NCBI RefSeq assembly: GCF_001636405.1
Contig: NZ_KV440950.1
Coordinates: 736,001-800,000 of the forward strand
Origin: Peribacillus frigoritolerans
GTDB lineage: Bacteria > Bacillota > Bacilli > Bacillales > DSM-1321
Reading direction: 5' to 3'
DNA length: 64,000 nucleotides
The notes under the pieces were generated by a model. The model was not told the DNA's origin and made no database searches. It worked only from the letters and a program-made list of their open reading frames with translations. Of the stretch, positions 27,793 through 36,247 are shown one piece after another (the first letter of the stretch is position 1; each line of letters begins with the position of its first letter). A program made the position numbers and the translations under genes.

Positions 27793-27926
27793 TATATGTA
27801 AGGTTATGGATATTAGCCGCTTTTCCCTTCTGGATTGTCAAAAATGAGAGAAAACAGCTAGGGATGCTTAGCGGAATTTAGTGAAATAGCCCGGGAAATA
27901 TCGAAGGCTGTCATGGAAATGACACG

Positions 27927-27960
27927 AAAAACCGTCAGCATGCTACTGACGGTTTTTTTT
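27927..27960 (-). terminator. Terminator overlapping the end of yvlD
   Basis: AAAAACCGTCAG / CTGACGGTTTTT around GCATGCTA. The TAG stop codon of yvlD (27945-27943) lies inside the hairpin. Confidence 0.88.
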
Positions 27961-28290
27961 ACTCTGTTTTATAAGAAGACTTTGAATGAAACTCAATAAC
28001 AATGATCCGATTAAAGCCCCCCAAAAAGAATCGATTACAAAGCCACTGACAACATAGGAAGTGATTTGGAATGTGAAGGCATTGATAATGAAAGAAAACA
28101 ACCCGAACGTCAGGATGGTGATCGGCAATGTGATAAGTTGGAGGATGGGTCTAACCAGCAAGTTCATGATCGATAATATAAAAACCGCCAGCAAGGCAGT
28201 TCCGTAAGATTTGATCGTGATGGAGTCGAGAAGCCAGTCAATAACGAGCAATACCAGCCCGTTGATAAGAAAACGCATGATTATGTTCAT
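27943..28290 (-). CDS. yvlD: YvlD-like membrane protein (phage holin 4 superfamily)
   Basis: 115 aa, four hydrophobic helices: MRFLINGLVLLVIDWLL, TALLAVFILSIMNLLVRPILQLITLPITILTFGLFSFIINAF, and a last helix LIGSLLLSFIQSLLI. The NLLVRP..ITLP..ILTFG pattern is the family mark. In B. subtilis yvlD belongs to the LiaR-linked yvlABCD group; no partner genes occur here. ATG at 28290 follows AGGAGGAG. Confidence 0.85.
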   Translation of the reverse strand: MNIIMRFLINGLVLLVIDWLLDSITIKSYGTALLAVFILSIMNLLVRPILQLITLPITILTFGLFSFIINAFTFQITSYVVSGFVIDSFWGALIGSLLLSFIQSLLIKQSKKNRQ

Positions 28291-28436
28291 GAAAAACTCC
28301 TCCTGAAGTCACTTTCTACAAGTCATTATACTAAAATTTAATGAATTCAGTTATATGTTTGCAGAATTGTCACAAAAAAAAGAGGATACGGTATGCATTC
28401 CCAGAATGGAATAGACGCTTTTTATTTAAAATGTCC

Positions 28437-28557
28437 GTCGATTTCAGAAATCCGCTCCCTTTCCGCCGACTGTCTGCCAAGCCTCCTCGACGCAAGCGCC
28501 TGTGGGGTCTCGGCTAGCCAGTAATTCGGCAGGAGTGTCGTAAATTTCTTCAATCCA
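28437..28557 (-). repeat. Structured intergenic element, subfamily 2, copy A
   Basis: First of three tandem copies 217 bp apart. Read on the minus strand it has stems GCCGA/TCGGC, CTG/CAG and GCCGAG/CTTGGC and an apical hairpin GGCGC-TT-GCGTC (one G-U), with conserved unpaired GAGACCCC and GAGGAGG. Confidence 0.9.
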
Positions 28558-28653
28558 ATATAGGTTTTATCAATATAAAAGTAAACCATGACGGTAAGCA
28601 AGTCCTGTTTTAAAAAGACGGTTCGACTACAGCCTTTTCATTTAAAAGGTCCA

Positions 28654-28774
28654 GTCGATTTCAGAAATCCGCTCCCTTTCCGCCGACTGTCTGCCAAGCC
28701 TCCTCGACGCAAGCGTCTGTGGGGTCTCGGCTAGCCAGTAATTCGGCAGGAGTGTCGCAAATTTCTTCAATCCA
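28654..28774 (-). repeat. Structured intergenic element, subfamily 2, copy B
   Basis: As copy A, but the apical hairpin is GACGC-TT-GCGTC: the G-U pair of copy A has become A-U, keeping the pairing. The 90-bp spacer to the next copy is also repeated. Confidence 0.9.
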
Positions 28775-28870
28775 ATATAGTGTTTCATCAATATAAAAGT
28801 AAACCATGAAGGTAAGCAAGCCTTGTTTTAAAAACACGGTTTGGCTACAGTCTTTTCATTAAAAGGTCCA

Positions 28871-28990
28871 GTCGATTTCAGAAATCCACTCCTTTTCCGC
28901 CGACTGTCTGCCAAGCCTCCTCGGCGCAAGCGCCTGTGGGGTCTCGGCTAGCCAGTAATTCGGCAGGAGTGTCGCAATTTTCTTCCATCC
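28871..28990 (-). repeat. Structured intergenic element, subfamily 2, copy C
   Basis: Third tandem copy. Its apical hairpin is GGCGC-TT-GCGCC, a full G-C version of the same stem. Small changes occur near the outer end (CCACTCC for CCGCTCC). Confidence 0.9.
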
Positions 28991-29090
28991 AATGAGGATT
29001 ACAGGTGAAAAAAACTTAAAGGATAAACTAGTTTTAAACTTGGTTCCGAATAGATATCTGCCTGCAGTTTTTATTTTAAAAAACATTTCG

Positions 29091-29213
29091 GTTGATTGGA
29101 ACGGAAGGTACGAGACTCCTGCGGGAAAAGCGTGGCCAAGGGAGACCCCGCAGGCGACGCCGAGGAGGCTCCCGCCCGCCCGCGGAAAGCGAGTGCCTGT
29201 AGTGGAAATCAAC
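29091..29213 (+). repeat. Structured intergenic element, subfamily 1, copy D
   Basis: Outer stem GTTGATT/AATCAAC, then GCGG/CCGC, GCG/CGC and GGGAG/CTCCC, with apical GGCG-A-CGCC. It shares GAGACCCC and GAGGAGGCT with subfamily 2 but its stem sequences differ. It faces the copy A-C array. Confidence 0.9.
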
Positions 29214-29257
29214 GAACGTTCCCATTTGTCTACAAAATGGGATTCATTAGGTTCTCT

Positions 29258-30148
29258 TTAGTTGTTGGCAATGATCTTTTCGAATTCACTTAATTCCAAA
29301 GTGTTTTTTAATTTGGGATTGGTGTTTAAGGAAAGCAGGGCACTTTCAATAAGAAAGGTTCGCGGTTCAACGTTTTGTAATAATTCCTCTTGGATAAAGT
29401 GAATCAATTTTAAGTTTTTAACCCGTTCCGCTTCATCATCTTGGCAAAGCCTCAAGATCATCTTTTTTAGGTCATTTGCAGAGTGCAGGAGTGCTGTATG
29501 AAAATCCTGCTGGTTATGGAAGCACTCAGGAAGCCATTGCTTGATGAGATCGGGTTCCAATAGCTGTGCATTTGACTTGCTGACATCTTCGAAAATCGAT
29601 TTAATCCTATCGACACAATAACGGATAATTTCAGTAGGGTTGAACTCGGGCTCTTTAGCCAAGGCATTAAAATGAATCGTTTGATGCATCATTCCCGAGT
29701 AAAGAATGGCACAGTCCAAAATATAAGGTTTTTTATCAGCACCGAAAATATCCAGAAACCGTTTTGATAACCAATGGATATGCTGGAATTTAGCGTGTGT
29801 TATGAAGTTCTTAAGTTCTTTATCATTTGAAATCATTACTTCTTCATATAAGAAAAAGATTTTGTTGTTTTTGTTTGAGTGCATTTGTAATTCTGATTGT
29901 TTGATGAATATTTCAATATCTGCAAGGTTTTGCCCAATCAGCAATTCATTCCGCTCTTTTTCGAATTTTTCTTGCGAAGTTAGGAAGACTGCCTTAAGCA
30001 ATTCGCTTTTAGAAGAAAAATAGTTGTAAAATGTTCCTTTTGAAATGCCGCTATAATCTAAAATATCCTGAATGGAAGTTGCTTGGTAACCCTTTTCAAT
30101 AAATAATTGGTGCGCATATTTAACTACCATTTGTTTGCGCTCATTCAT
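29258..30148 (-). CDS. TetR/AcrR family transcriptional regulator
   Basis: 296 aa, longer than the usual 190-220. The N-terminal helix-turn-helix is textbook: VVKYAHQLFIEKGYQATSIQDILDYSGISKGTFYNYFSSKSELL. The ligand domain (about 60-185) is followed by an extra 100-residue helical tail, which is unusual. The ATG at 30148 has AAGGGTG at six nt; a GTG at 30157 overlaps that site. No transporter or enzyme sits next to it, so the target is unknown. Confidence 0.88.
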   Translation of the reverse strand: MNERKQMVVKYAHQLFIEKGYQATSIQDILDYSGISKGTFYNYFSSKSELLKAVFLTSQEKFEKERNELLIGQNLADIEIFIKQSELQMHSNKNNKIFFLYEEVMISNDKELKNFITHAKFQHIHWLSKRFLDIFGADKKPYILDCAILYSGMMHQTIHFNALAKEPEFNPTEIIRYCVDRIKSIFEDVSKSNAQLLEPDLIKQWLPECFHNQQDFHTALLHSANDLKKMILRLCQDDEAERVKNLKLIHFIQEELLQNVEPRTFLIESALLSLNTNPKLKNTLELSEFEKIIANN

Positions 30149-30157
30149 ATATATCAC

Positions 30158-30681
30158 CCTTACTCTTATTGGACGGTCATTTTAACGTAATAGTATCTTA
30201 TTTTCTATATGAACACAAACCAGTATGTTTACAAATTCTCTAGCAAAATAAGGGGGATGGCCTTTTGTTTCAGCTGATTCAGGAAGGGCTCTGTTGAAAG
30301 ATAGGATTCACAAAAGCAATGAAAAATTCAGTTTCTGTGCATCCGGCTATTCGTCATTCTCTAAATAAAGTCTGACGATGTGAACAAAGTCACAGGAGAA
30401 CAATTCTGTTTGTTATAAGATGAATAGAAGGAAAGAGGTAAAGTAGTTCAAAGTATCTATGATTATTCGTTAACCATTCTCGATTGCTGTCCCATTGGTA
30501 GGAGAAATGATAAAATCACTCGTCATGAAGGAAAATCGCCTATAAGGGTCGTATACCATTATTAGGAATGGAATTATGTGAATAGGCTGTTCCCTCAGCG
30601 TTTATACCTTTTTCATTATCCATATTATGGATGTGTTTGGTGTTATATCATCAACGAACGAATAATGAATTGATTATTATA
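30158..30681. other. Gene-free stretch upstream of katA
   Basis: About 520 nt with no credible gene on either strand. A stretch near 30270-30310 (CAGGAAGGGCTCTGTTGAAAG) vaguely recalls insertion sequence ends, but no element can be delimited. Confidence 0.4.
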
Positions 30682-30696
30682 TTAAAATTATTATAA
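30682..30696 (+). promoter_or_regulatory. PerR box upstream of katA
   Basis: TTAAAATTATTATAA differs at one base from the PerR consensus TTATAATNATTATAA. It lies 72 nt before the katA start, just upstream of a TTGATT / TATCAT promoter pair (30704 and 30726). Peroxide induction is expected. Confidence 0.75.
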
Positions 30697-30767
30697 ATAA
30701 GTATTGATTTTTTTCTGAGAAGCTTTATCATTATATACATAAATAATAATGAAAAGGTGGTTCAATT

Positions 30768-32222
30768 ATGTCGAATAAGAAAAACCTTACTACAAGCTGG
30801 GGAGCACCAGTTGGAGACAATCAAAACTCTATCACTGCCGGCGAACGCGGCCCTGTGCTCATTCAAGATGTACACTTATTGGAAAAGCTAGCCCACTTCA
30901 ACCGTGAACGTGTCCCTGAACGTGTGGTTCATGCGAAGGGTGCCGGTGCATACGGCACTTTCGAAGTAACGAACGACCTTTCTCATTACACGAAAGCTAA
31001 ACTTTTCAATGGTGTGGGCAAGAAGACAGATCTTTTTATCCGTTTCTCCACAGTTGCAGGTGAATTGGGTTCTGCAGATACAGTCCGTGATCCGCGTGGA
31101 TTTGCCGTTAAATTCTACACCGAAGAAGGAAACTACGATATTGTCGGTAATAATACGCCAGTATTCTTTATTCGCGATGCGATTAAATTCCCCGACTTCA
31201 TTCATACACAAAAGAGAGATCCTAAAACACATTTGAAAAATCCTACGGCTGTTTGGGATTTCTGGTCACATTCACCGGAATCCCTGCACCAAGTGACGAT
31301 CCTGATGTCCGATCGGGGCATTCCTGCTACACTTCGCCATACACATGGTTTTGGTAGCCACACATTTAAATGGGTGAATGCAGAAGGAAAAGGCGTTTGG
31401 GTGAAATACCACTTCAAAACAGAACAGGGCATCAAAAACCTAGATGTGGACCTTGCTGCAAAACTAGCAGGGGAAAACCCTGATTACCATACGGAAGATC
31501 TTTTCAATGCCATTGAAAAAGGGGACTTCCCTGCCTGGAAATTATATGTTCAAATCATGCCTCTGGAAGATGCGGATACATACCGTTTCGATCCATTCGA
31601 TGTGACGAAGGTATGGTCTCAAAAGGATTATCCGCTGATTGAGCTTGGCCGTATGGAATTGAACAGAAATCCTGAAAACTACTTTGCTGAAGTAGAGCAA
31701 GCCACATTCTCACCGGGAACATTCGTACCGGGAATTGAGGCTTCCCCGGACAAGATGCTTCAAGGGCGTCTATTCGCATACGGAGATGCACACCGTTACC
31801 GTGTGGGCTCGAACCATAACCAGCTTCCGGTTAACCGTCCGAAAGTGGAAGCGAACAACTATCAGCGTGATGGCTTCATGCGTGCAGATGACAATGGCAA
31901 GGGATCTGTTTATTATGAGCCGAATAGTTTTGGCGGCCCTGCCGAATCAACGGAAAATAAAGTCACTCCTTTCGAGGTAACCGGGAAAGCTGCACAAGTT
32001 GGTCATAATAGTGATGATCACTACACTCAAGCAGGTGACTTATACCGTCTATTGAGTGCCGAAGAGAAAACGCGCCTTGTTGACACGATCGTGGGCGCAA
32101 TGAAACCTGTGGAATTAGAGGAAATCAAGCTTCGTCAAATCGGTCATTTTTATAAAGCCGATCCGGAATACGGAACGCGCATAGCCGAAGGTTTAGGTTT
32201 ATCAGTACCGCAGGAAGTGTAA
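30768..32222 (+). CDS. katA: Catalase
   Basis: 484-aa monofunctional haem catalase, cytoplasmic, converting hydrogen peroxide to water and oxygen. Key sites: catalytic His in [45 protein letters not shown], the Asn block [23 protein letters not shown], and the proximal haem Tyr in [24 protein letters not shown]. Length is that of small-subunit catalases (B. subtilis KatA 483 aa). GAAAAGGTGG precedes the ATG. A PerR box lies upstream and a strong terminator follows. Confidence 0.97.
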   Translation: MSNKKNLTTSWGAPVGDNQNSITAGERGPVLIQDVHLLEKLAHFNRERVPERVVHAKGAGAYGTFEVTNDLSHYTKAKLFNGVGKKTDLFIRFSTVAGELGSADTVRDPRGFAVKFYTEEGNYDIVGNNTPVFFIRDAIKFPDFIHTQKRDPKTHLKNPTAVWDFWSHSPESLHQVTILMSDRGIPATLRHTHGFGSHTFKWVNAEGKGVWVKYHFKTEQGIKNLDVDLAAKLAGENPDYHTEDLFNAIEKGDFPAWKLYVQIMPLEDADTYRFDPFDVTKVWSQKDYPLIELGRMELNRNPENYFAEVEQATFSPGTFVPGIEASPDKMLQGRLFAYGDAHRYRVGSNHNQLPVNRPKVEANNYQRDGFMRADDNGKGSVYYEPNSFGGPAESTENKVTPFEVTGKAAQVGHNSDDHYTQAGDLYRLLSAEEKTRLVDTIVGAMKPVELEEIKLRQIGHFYKADPEYGTRIAEGLGLSVPQEV

Positions 32223-32250
32223 TATATGGTACTCCCAATCTAGTAAATGC

Positions 32251-32285
32251 AAACAGGCATCCATTCATGAATGGATGCCTGTTTT
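32251..32285 (+). terminator. Terminator of katA
   Basis: AAACAGGCATCCATTC / GAATGGATGCCTGTTT, almost no loop, T-rich tail. Confidence 0.93.
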
Positions 32286-32420
32286 GTTTATGCAGGGCGC
32301 CGTTTTTAAATGACATCCGACAAGTTCGTTAAGAATATATAGTTATAAATGTCTTCAGGGAAAGTTTTGCAATCAGATTAATTGGGGGCCAGTTAAGATT
32401 TACAGTAAAGGGTGGTATTA

Positions 32421-33950
32421 ATGACCAGTAAAAAGGTTCGGGTGTTAGTGGGCAGTCCAATTTACCAAAAACCACATATTTTACAAAAGTTCCTGCTTTC
32501 ACTCAAACGGTTGGATGCGGAGGGGAAGGAACTTGCCTATTTTTTCATTGACGACAATGAAGATGAGCGATCAAGCAAGATGCTCGAAGATTTCAGTCAG
32601 GAGCAGAACAATGTCAAATTACTGGCATCCAATCAAAGCGATGTTTATGTGTGTAATGGCACTACCCATTACTGGAATGAAAATTTGGTATGGAAGGTCG
32701 CGGGTTTCAAAAATATGATTATCGAACATGCAATTAAAGAACAATATGATTATTTATTTCTAATCGATTCAGACCTCCTGCTATATCCTCAGACCATCAA
32801 CCAGCTTATTTCTGCAAATAAGGATATCACCTCTAATATCTTCTGGACAAAATGGCAGCCTGATGCCGAAGAGCGTCCTCAAGTATGGTTATATGATGAA
32901 TATACCCAATGGGAGATATCACGCGGTCAGGTGTTGACGGACTCGGAGATCAACACACGTTATCAATCGTTCATCCGTAAGATGCGAACACCTGGTGTTC
33001 ATAAAGTTGGGGGACTGGGTGCCTGTACACTCATCAGCCAAAAAGCTTTGAAAGCTGGGGTGACTTTTAATAGAATCGAGAATCTGTCATTTTGGGGTGA
33101 AGACCGGCATTTTTGCATCCGTGCAGCAGCTTTAGGGATTTCGATGTATGTTGATACCCACTTACCCGCTTATCATATATACAGGGATTCGGATTTGGAA
33201 GGTGCGATGGAATTCCTCGATCGAACGGATATGGGGGAAGGTTCAGAGGCATCACGTCCTAAATTAACGCTGAGCATGGTCATGAAAAATGAAAGCGAGC
33301 GCTATCTAAGGAGGGTTTTAGAGGAAATTCGTGATTATATTGATGAAGCCGTGATTATTGATGATGGCAGCACGGACAATTCCGCAGAGGTTTGTTTAGA
33401 GGTTTTGAAAGGGATGCCCGTGCGTATAATCAGGAATGACATTTCCAAGTTCTCCAATGAAATTGAACTTCGTAAAATGCAATGGAAAGAGACAGTGAAG
33501 TCAAATCCCGAGTGGATTTTAAATCTTGACGCCGATGAAGTGTTTGAAAATAGGTTCAAAGAGGAAGTCAGGCAGCTGATAAGCGATCAGGAAGTGGATG
33601 TATATTGCTTCCGGTTATATGACTTTTGGAATGAAACCCATTACAGGGAGGATGAACACTGGTGCGCTCACCAGTATTACCGGCCGTTCCTGGTAAGATA
33701 TCGGGAGGGGTTTGAATGCAAATGGAACGATAGGCCGCAGCATTGCGGTAGATTTGCCGAAAATGTCTTTGAATTGCCTCACAAGTTATCCGACATACGA
33801 TTGAAGCATCTGGGCTGGGCCAAAAAAGAAGATCGGATGGCGAAATTCAAAAGATATCGGGAATTGGACCCTGATGGTACGTATGGAAGTACTGAGCAAT
33901 ATCAAAGCATTCTGGATGAAAACCCCAATTTGGTTCGTTTTGAGAAGTGA
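32421..33950 (+). CDS. Two-domain GT-A glycosyltransferase
   Basis: 509 aa. The N-terminal domain (about 1-275) has VRVLVGSPIYQKPHILQKFL and a DxD-like FLIDSDLLLYP. The C-terminal domain (about 285-500) is a plain GT2: LSMVMKNESERYLRRVLEEI, AVIIDDGSTDNSAEV, metal site ILNLDADEVFE. It thus joins two GT-A modules, and both keep acidic metal motifs. It probably transfers sugars to a surface or spore polymer. The next gene, 60 nt downstream, encodes a LysM wall endopeptidase, which fits a spore or wall role. ATG at 32421 follows AAAGGGTGG. Confidence 0.88.
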   Translation: MTSKKVRVLVGSPIYQKPHILQKFLLSLKRLDAEGKELAYFFIDDNEDERSSKMLEDFSQEQNNVKLLASNQSDVYVCNGTTHYWNENLVWKVAGFKNMIIEHAIKEQYDYLFLIDSDLLLYPQTINQLISANKDITSNIFWTKWQPDAEERPQVWLYDEYTQWEISRGQVLTDSEINTRYQSFIRKMRTPGVHKVGGLGACTLISQKALKAGVTFNRIENLSFWGEDRHFCIRAAALGISMYVDTHLPAYHIYRDSDLEGAMEFLDRTDMGEGSEASRPKLTLSMVMKNESERYLRRVLEEIRDYIDEAVIIDDGSTDNSAEVCLEVLKGMPVRIIRNDISKFSNEIELRKMQWKETVKSNPEWILNLDADEVFENRFKEEVRQLISDQEVDVYCFRLYDFWNETHYREDEHWCAHQYYRPFLVRYREGFECKWNDRPQHCGRFAENVFELPHKLSDIRLKHLGWAKKEDRMAKFKRYRELDPDGTYGSTEQYQSILDENPNLVRFEK

Positions 33951-34010
33951 CTTTTGCTTTGGCAATAATTAAATCGAATCTGCATACATTTGGTTAAGAG
34001 GAGGTGCAGT

Positions 34011-35204
34011 ATGGATGTTTTTGTGCGGCAAAATGATTCCTTGTGGTATTATAGCCAATTATTCAAGGTGAATTACCAACTTATCATTGATTCCAATAGT
34101 GGGATAGATCCACTTGCACTTATGATTGGCCAACAAATCAAAATACCTGGCTTTACGACAACCGGCTATAGTATAAAGCAAGGTGATTCGTTATGGGCAA
34201 TTGCCAGGTCACGCAATCTTTCATTGGATGCCCTATTTTTAGTTAATCCCAATCTCAACCCGAATGCCTTGCAAGTCGGTCAGACAATTTCTGTACCATT
34301 AAGGATTACGTGGAGGCTCATTCAAGGAAATCGGGAATATGCTTATGAGACGATGATGACCGATGTTAGACGTTTGAAAACAATCTATCCATTTATAAAA
34401 ACCTCCCCCATCGGGGACTCCGTGCTTGAAAGGGATATCCCCGAAGTTCTGATTGGAAATGGCAACAAACGAGTTCACTATAATGGTTCCTTTCATGCGA
34501 ATGAGTGGATAACGACGCCTGTGATCATGACCTTTTTAAATGATTATTTACTTGCAATCACGAATCAGGCTGACATCCGCGGTCTAGATATGTTTCCCTT
34601 TTATCAACAGACGATGCTGTCGATCGTCCCAATGGTGAATCCGGACGGAGTGGAGTTGGTTTTGAAAGGACCGCCTGCAGATGAGCCTTTGAGAGGACGG
34701 CTCATCGAATGGAATAATGGCAGCGAAGACTTCTCTGGCTGGAAAGCCAATATTAATGGTGTAGATTTGAATGATCAATTTCCCGCCGAATGGGAACTGG
34801 AACAAGCCCGTAATAATGTAACGGAGCCAGGTCCGGCTAATTATCCAGGGGAAGGGCCGCTTACACAGCCAGAGGCCATTGCAATGTCAGAGTTGACAAA
34901 AAAACGTGATTTTGGCAAAGTCCTTGCGTTCCACACCCAAGGAGAGGTGATTTTTTGGGGGTTTGAAGGTTTGGAACCACCCGAGTCGGAAACGATAGTC
35001 AATGAGTTTGCGAGGGTCAGTGGATATGAGCCTGTTAAATCCGCCAATAGTTATGCAGGGTATAAGGATTGGTTCATTCAGGATTGGCGCAGACCGGGAT
35101 TTACCGTGGAGCTGGGCAAAGGAACGAATCCCCTTCCCATATCTCAGTTCGATGAGATTTATCAGAAGTCGCTTGGGATTTTCTTGGCAGGGTTATATAT
35201 GTGA
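34011..35204 (+). CDS. LysM-LysM-M14 gamma-D-glutamyl-diamino acid endopeptidase
   Basis: 397 aa, cuts gamma-D-Glu-diaminopimelate bonds in peptidoglycan stem peptides. Two LysM repeats (about 1-45 and 50-95) precede an M14 zinc carboxypeptidase fold. Zinc ligands are in HANEW (His, Glu) and AFHTQGE (His), and the catalytic Glu is in FTVELGKG. Overall design and length match endopeptidase I (ENP1) of Lysinibacillus sphaericus, a sporulation enzyme. AGGAGGTG lies just before the ATG at 34011. It is probably co-transcribed with the glycosyltransferase gene. Confidence 0.92.
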   Translation: MDVFVRQNDSLWYYSQLFKVNYQLIIDSNSGIDPLALMIGQQIKIPGFTTTGYSIKQGDSLWAIARSRNLSLDALFLVNPNLNPNALQVGQTISVPLRITWRLIQGNREYAYETMMTDVRRLKTIYPFIKTSPIGDSVLERDIPEVLIGNGNKRVHYNGSFHANEWITTPVIMTFLNDYLLAITNQADIRGLDMFPFYQQTMLSIVPMVNPDGVELVLKGPPADEPLRGRLIEWNNGSEDFSGWKANINGVDLNDQFPAEWELEQARNNVTEPGPANYPGEGPLTQPEAIAMSELTKKRDFGKVLAFHTQGEVIFWGFEGLEPPESETIVNEFARVSGYEPVKSANSYAGYKDWFIQDWRRPGFTVELGKGTNPLPISQFDEIYQKSLGIFLAGLYM

Positions 35205-35218
35205 AATTTGACCAAATG

Positions 35219-35257
35219 AAAAAGCTCAACTCCGTTTCCAAGGGGTAGAGCTTTTTA
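35219..35257 (+). terminator. Terminator of the M14 endopeptidase gene
   Basis: AAAAAGCTC / GAGCTTTTT with further inner pairing (CTCC/GGGG). Confidence 0.85.
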
Positions 35258-35264
35258 GTCTTAT

Positions 35265-35426
35265 AAACTATTAGACTTGAAACGATGAGGGCTGCTGCAA
35301 AAAATAAGTAAAGTTATGCTTTACTTATCGATTGCATGATTAAATTGCTTTTTAGCTTGAAATGAACGGACATTTTCCATGCCTCGGTTATATTGCAGCC
35401 CCTACCAAAAGGAAATCTAATAGTTT
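35265..35426. repeat. MITE-like palindromic element, about 160 bp
   Basis: Terminal inverted repeats AAACTATTAGA (35265-35275) and TCTAATAGTTT (35416-35426) are perfect. Inside lie GGGCTG (35289) / CAGCCC (35396) and a central hairpin AAGTAAAG / CTTTACTT. No coding frame. No clear target duplication was seen. Confidence 0.65.
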
Positions 35427-35452
35427 TACGGTAAAGAAGTTAACCTTCCTTA

Positions 35453-35526
35453 GCGCTAGTATTGGCCCCACCTACGCCATATACTGTGACGGCCACGCAT
35501 GCCATCCAACCTAATTTCATTATAAT
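35453..35526 (-). repeat. GGCCCC repeat, copy 1, with a 26-codon frame
   Basis: About 75 percent identical to 47276-47348. On the minus strand it contains a start-to-stop frame of 26 codons with VAVTVYGVGGANT; copy 2 encodes RVAIMVFGEGGADT at the same place but has a stop upstream. No ribosome site is visible, so translation is doubtful. Confidence 0.6.
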
Positions 35527-35540
35527 AGAAAGCGCTTACA
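35527..35540. promoter_or_regulatory. Candidate cre site (CcpA) without an obvious target
   Basis: AGAAAGCGCTTACA differs at one position from the consensus TGWNANCGNTNWCA. A TATAAT lies directly beside it (35521-35526). No gene starts here on either strand except the tiny frame in the adjoining repeat. Confidence 0.45.
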
Positions 35541-35644
35541 TTTTCAAAAATAATCGTACTGCAAATTTCGACATTCGTATAAGCGTCCCTTACCAGTAGG
35601 TGGAGAATGGGCATATTACTGATAAGGGCCCTATAAGATTCAGA

Positions 35645-35971
35645 TTAATCTGCAATGAATTCCTGTAGCTTTTGCCTTAGGCCACCATTGCCGAATTTAA
35701 TGAACTTTGTCTTTCCGGCTTCCTGTTCCGAGGTAGAAGCGAAATCCAAAAAGGCTAAAAGGTTGATCCGGCGGTGAAGAATATGGACAATGCCGTATTC
35801 ATAGAACCAATGATCAATCGTGTTGTAAACCCCTTTATTCAGTCGATATTTCTGCTGGCACCAGTGGAAAAATAGTCTGTCAGGAAGATTAAGGTACTCC
35901 ATATCTTCTAAGCCCCCATTTTTCTTCTCATTCATGACAGGGGAAATGGTCCTTAGCAATTCCTTTTGCAT
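35645..35971 (-). CDS. Hypothetical protein (108 aa)
   Basis: Soluble, aromatic-rich: LPDRLFFHWCQQKYRLNKGVYNTIDHWFYEYGIVHILHRRINLLAFLDFAS. The ATG at 35971 has GGGAGGAG seven nt upstream. A long hairpin (CCCTTA/TAAGGG with CAGTA/TACTG) lies past its stop at about 35585-35630. I do not recognise the family; its good start and composition suggest a real gene. Confidence 0.65.
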   Translation of the reverse strand: MQKELLRTISPVMNEKKNGGLEDMEYLNLPDRLFFHWCQQKYRLNKGVYNTIDHWFYEYGIVHILHRRINLLAFLDFASTSEQEAGKTKFIKFGNGGLRQKLQEFIAD

Positions 35972-36168
35972 AGTAAACTCCTCCCTCATTGATAAAAACG
36001 AAAAAACCCCCTATTCCTGTTGAATAGAGAGCCTCCAGTAGACTAGTCAGCTTATATATATTCCTTATATAAAAGCAGTATAAAGTTTATTAATCCTATT
36101 TGTCAAGTTGGTATTTGATAACGGGAAATAAATATATTCATTTCCTGTTTTCAGTATGATTTTAAATG

Positions 36169-36217
36169 AAAATACGAATAAATATTTATGTTTATTCGTT
36201 TATAGTTCGTATATAAT
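36169..36217 (+). promoter_or_regulatory. PurR box pair and promoter of purT
   Basis: AAAATACGAATAAAT (CGAA at 36175) faces TTTATTCGTTTATA (TTCG at 36195), 16 nt apart, as in Bacillus PurR operators. A TATAAT at 36212-36217 would be the -10 element. Purine repression is expected. Confidence 0.6.
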
Positions 36218-36247
36218 GTTTTTGAGGAATTAAGGAGGAGAGACTGA

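Noticed and set aside
28437-28990. CRISPR array
   Set aside because: Three long copies with repeated spacers at 217-bp period are a tandem duplication, not short direct repeats with unique spacers; no cas genes.
28859-29293. Frames of 65-117 codons inside the structured repeats
   Set aside because: They arise from the GC-rich palindromes; equivalent frames are not kept among the copies, and no ribosome sites occur.
30270-30310. Insertion sequence end before katA
   Set aside because: GGGCTCTGTTGAAAG recalls some IS ends, but no inverted partner, transposase fragment or target duplication is present.
36000-36247. Purine riboswitch before purT
   Set aside because: No xpt-type three-way junction or terminator pair was found; paired PurR-like boxes explain the region better.
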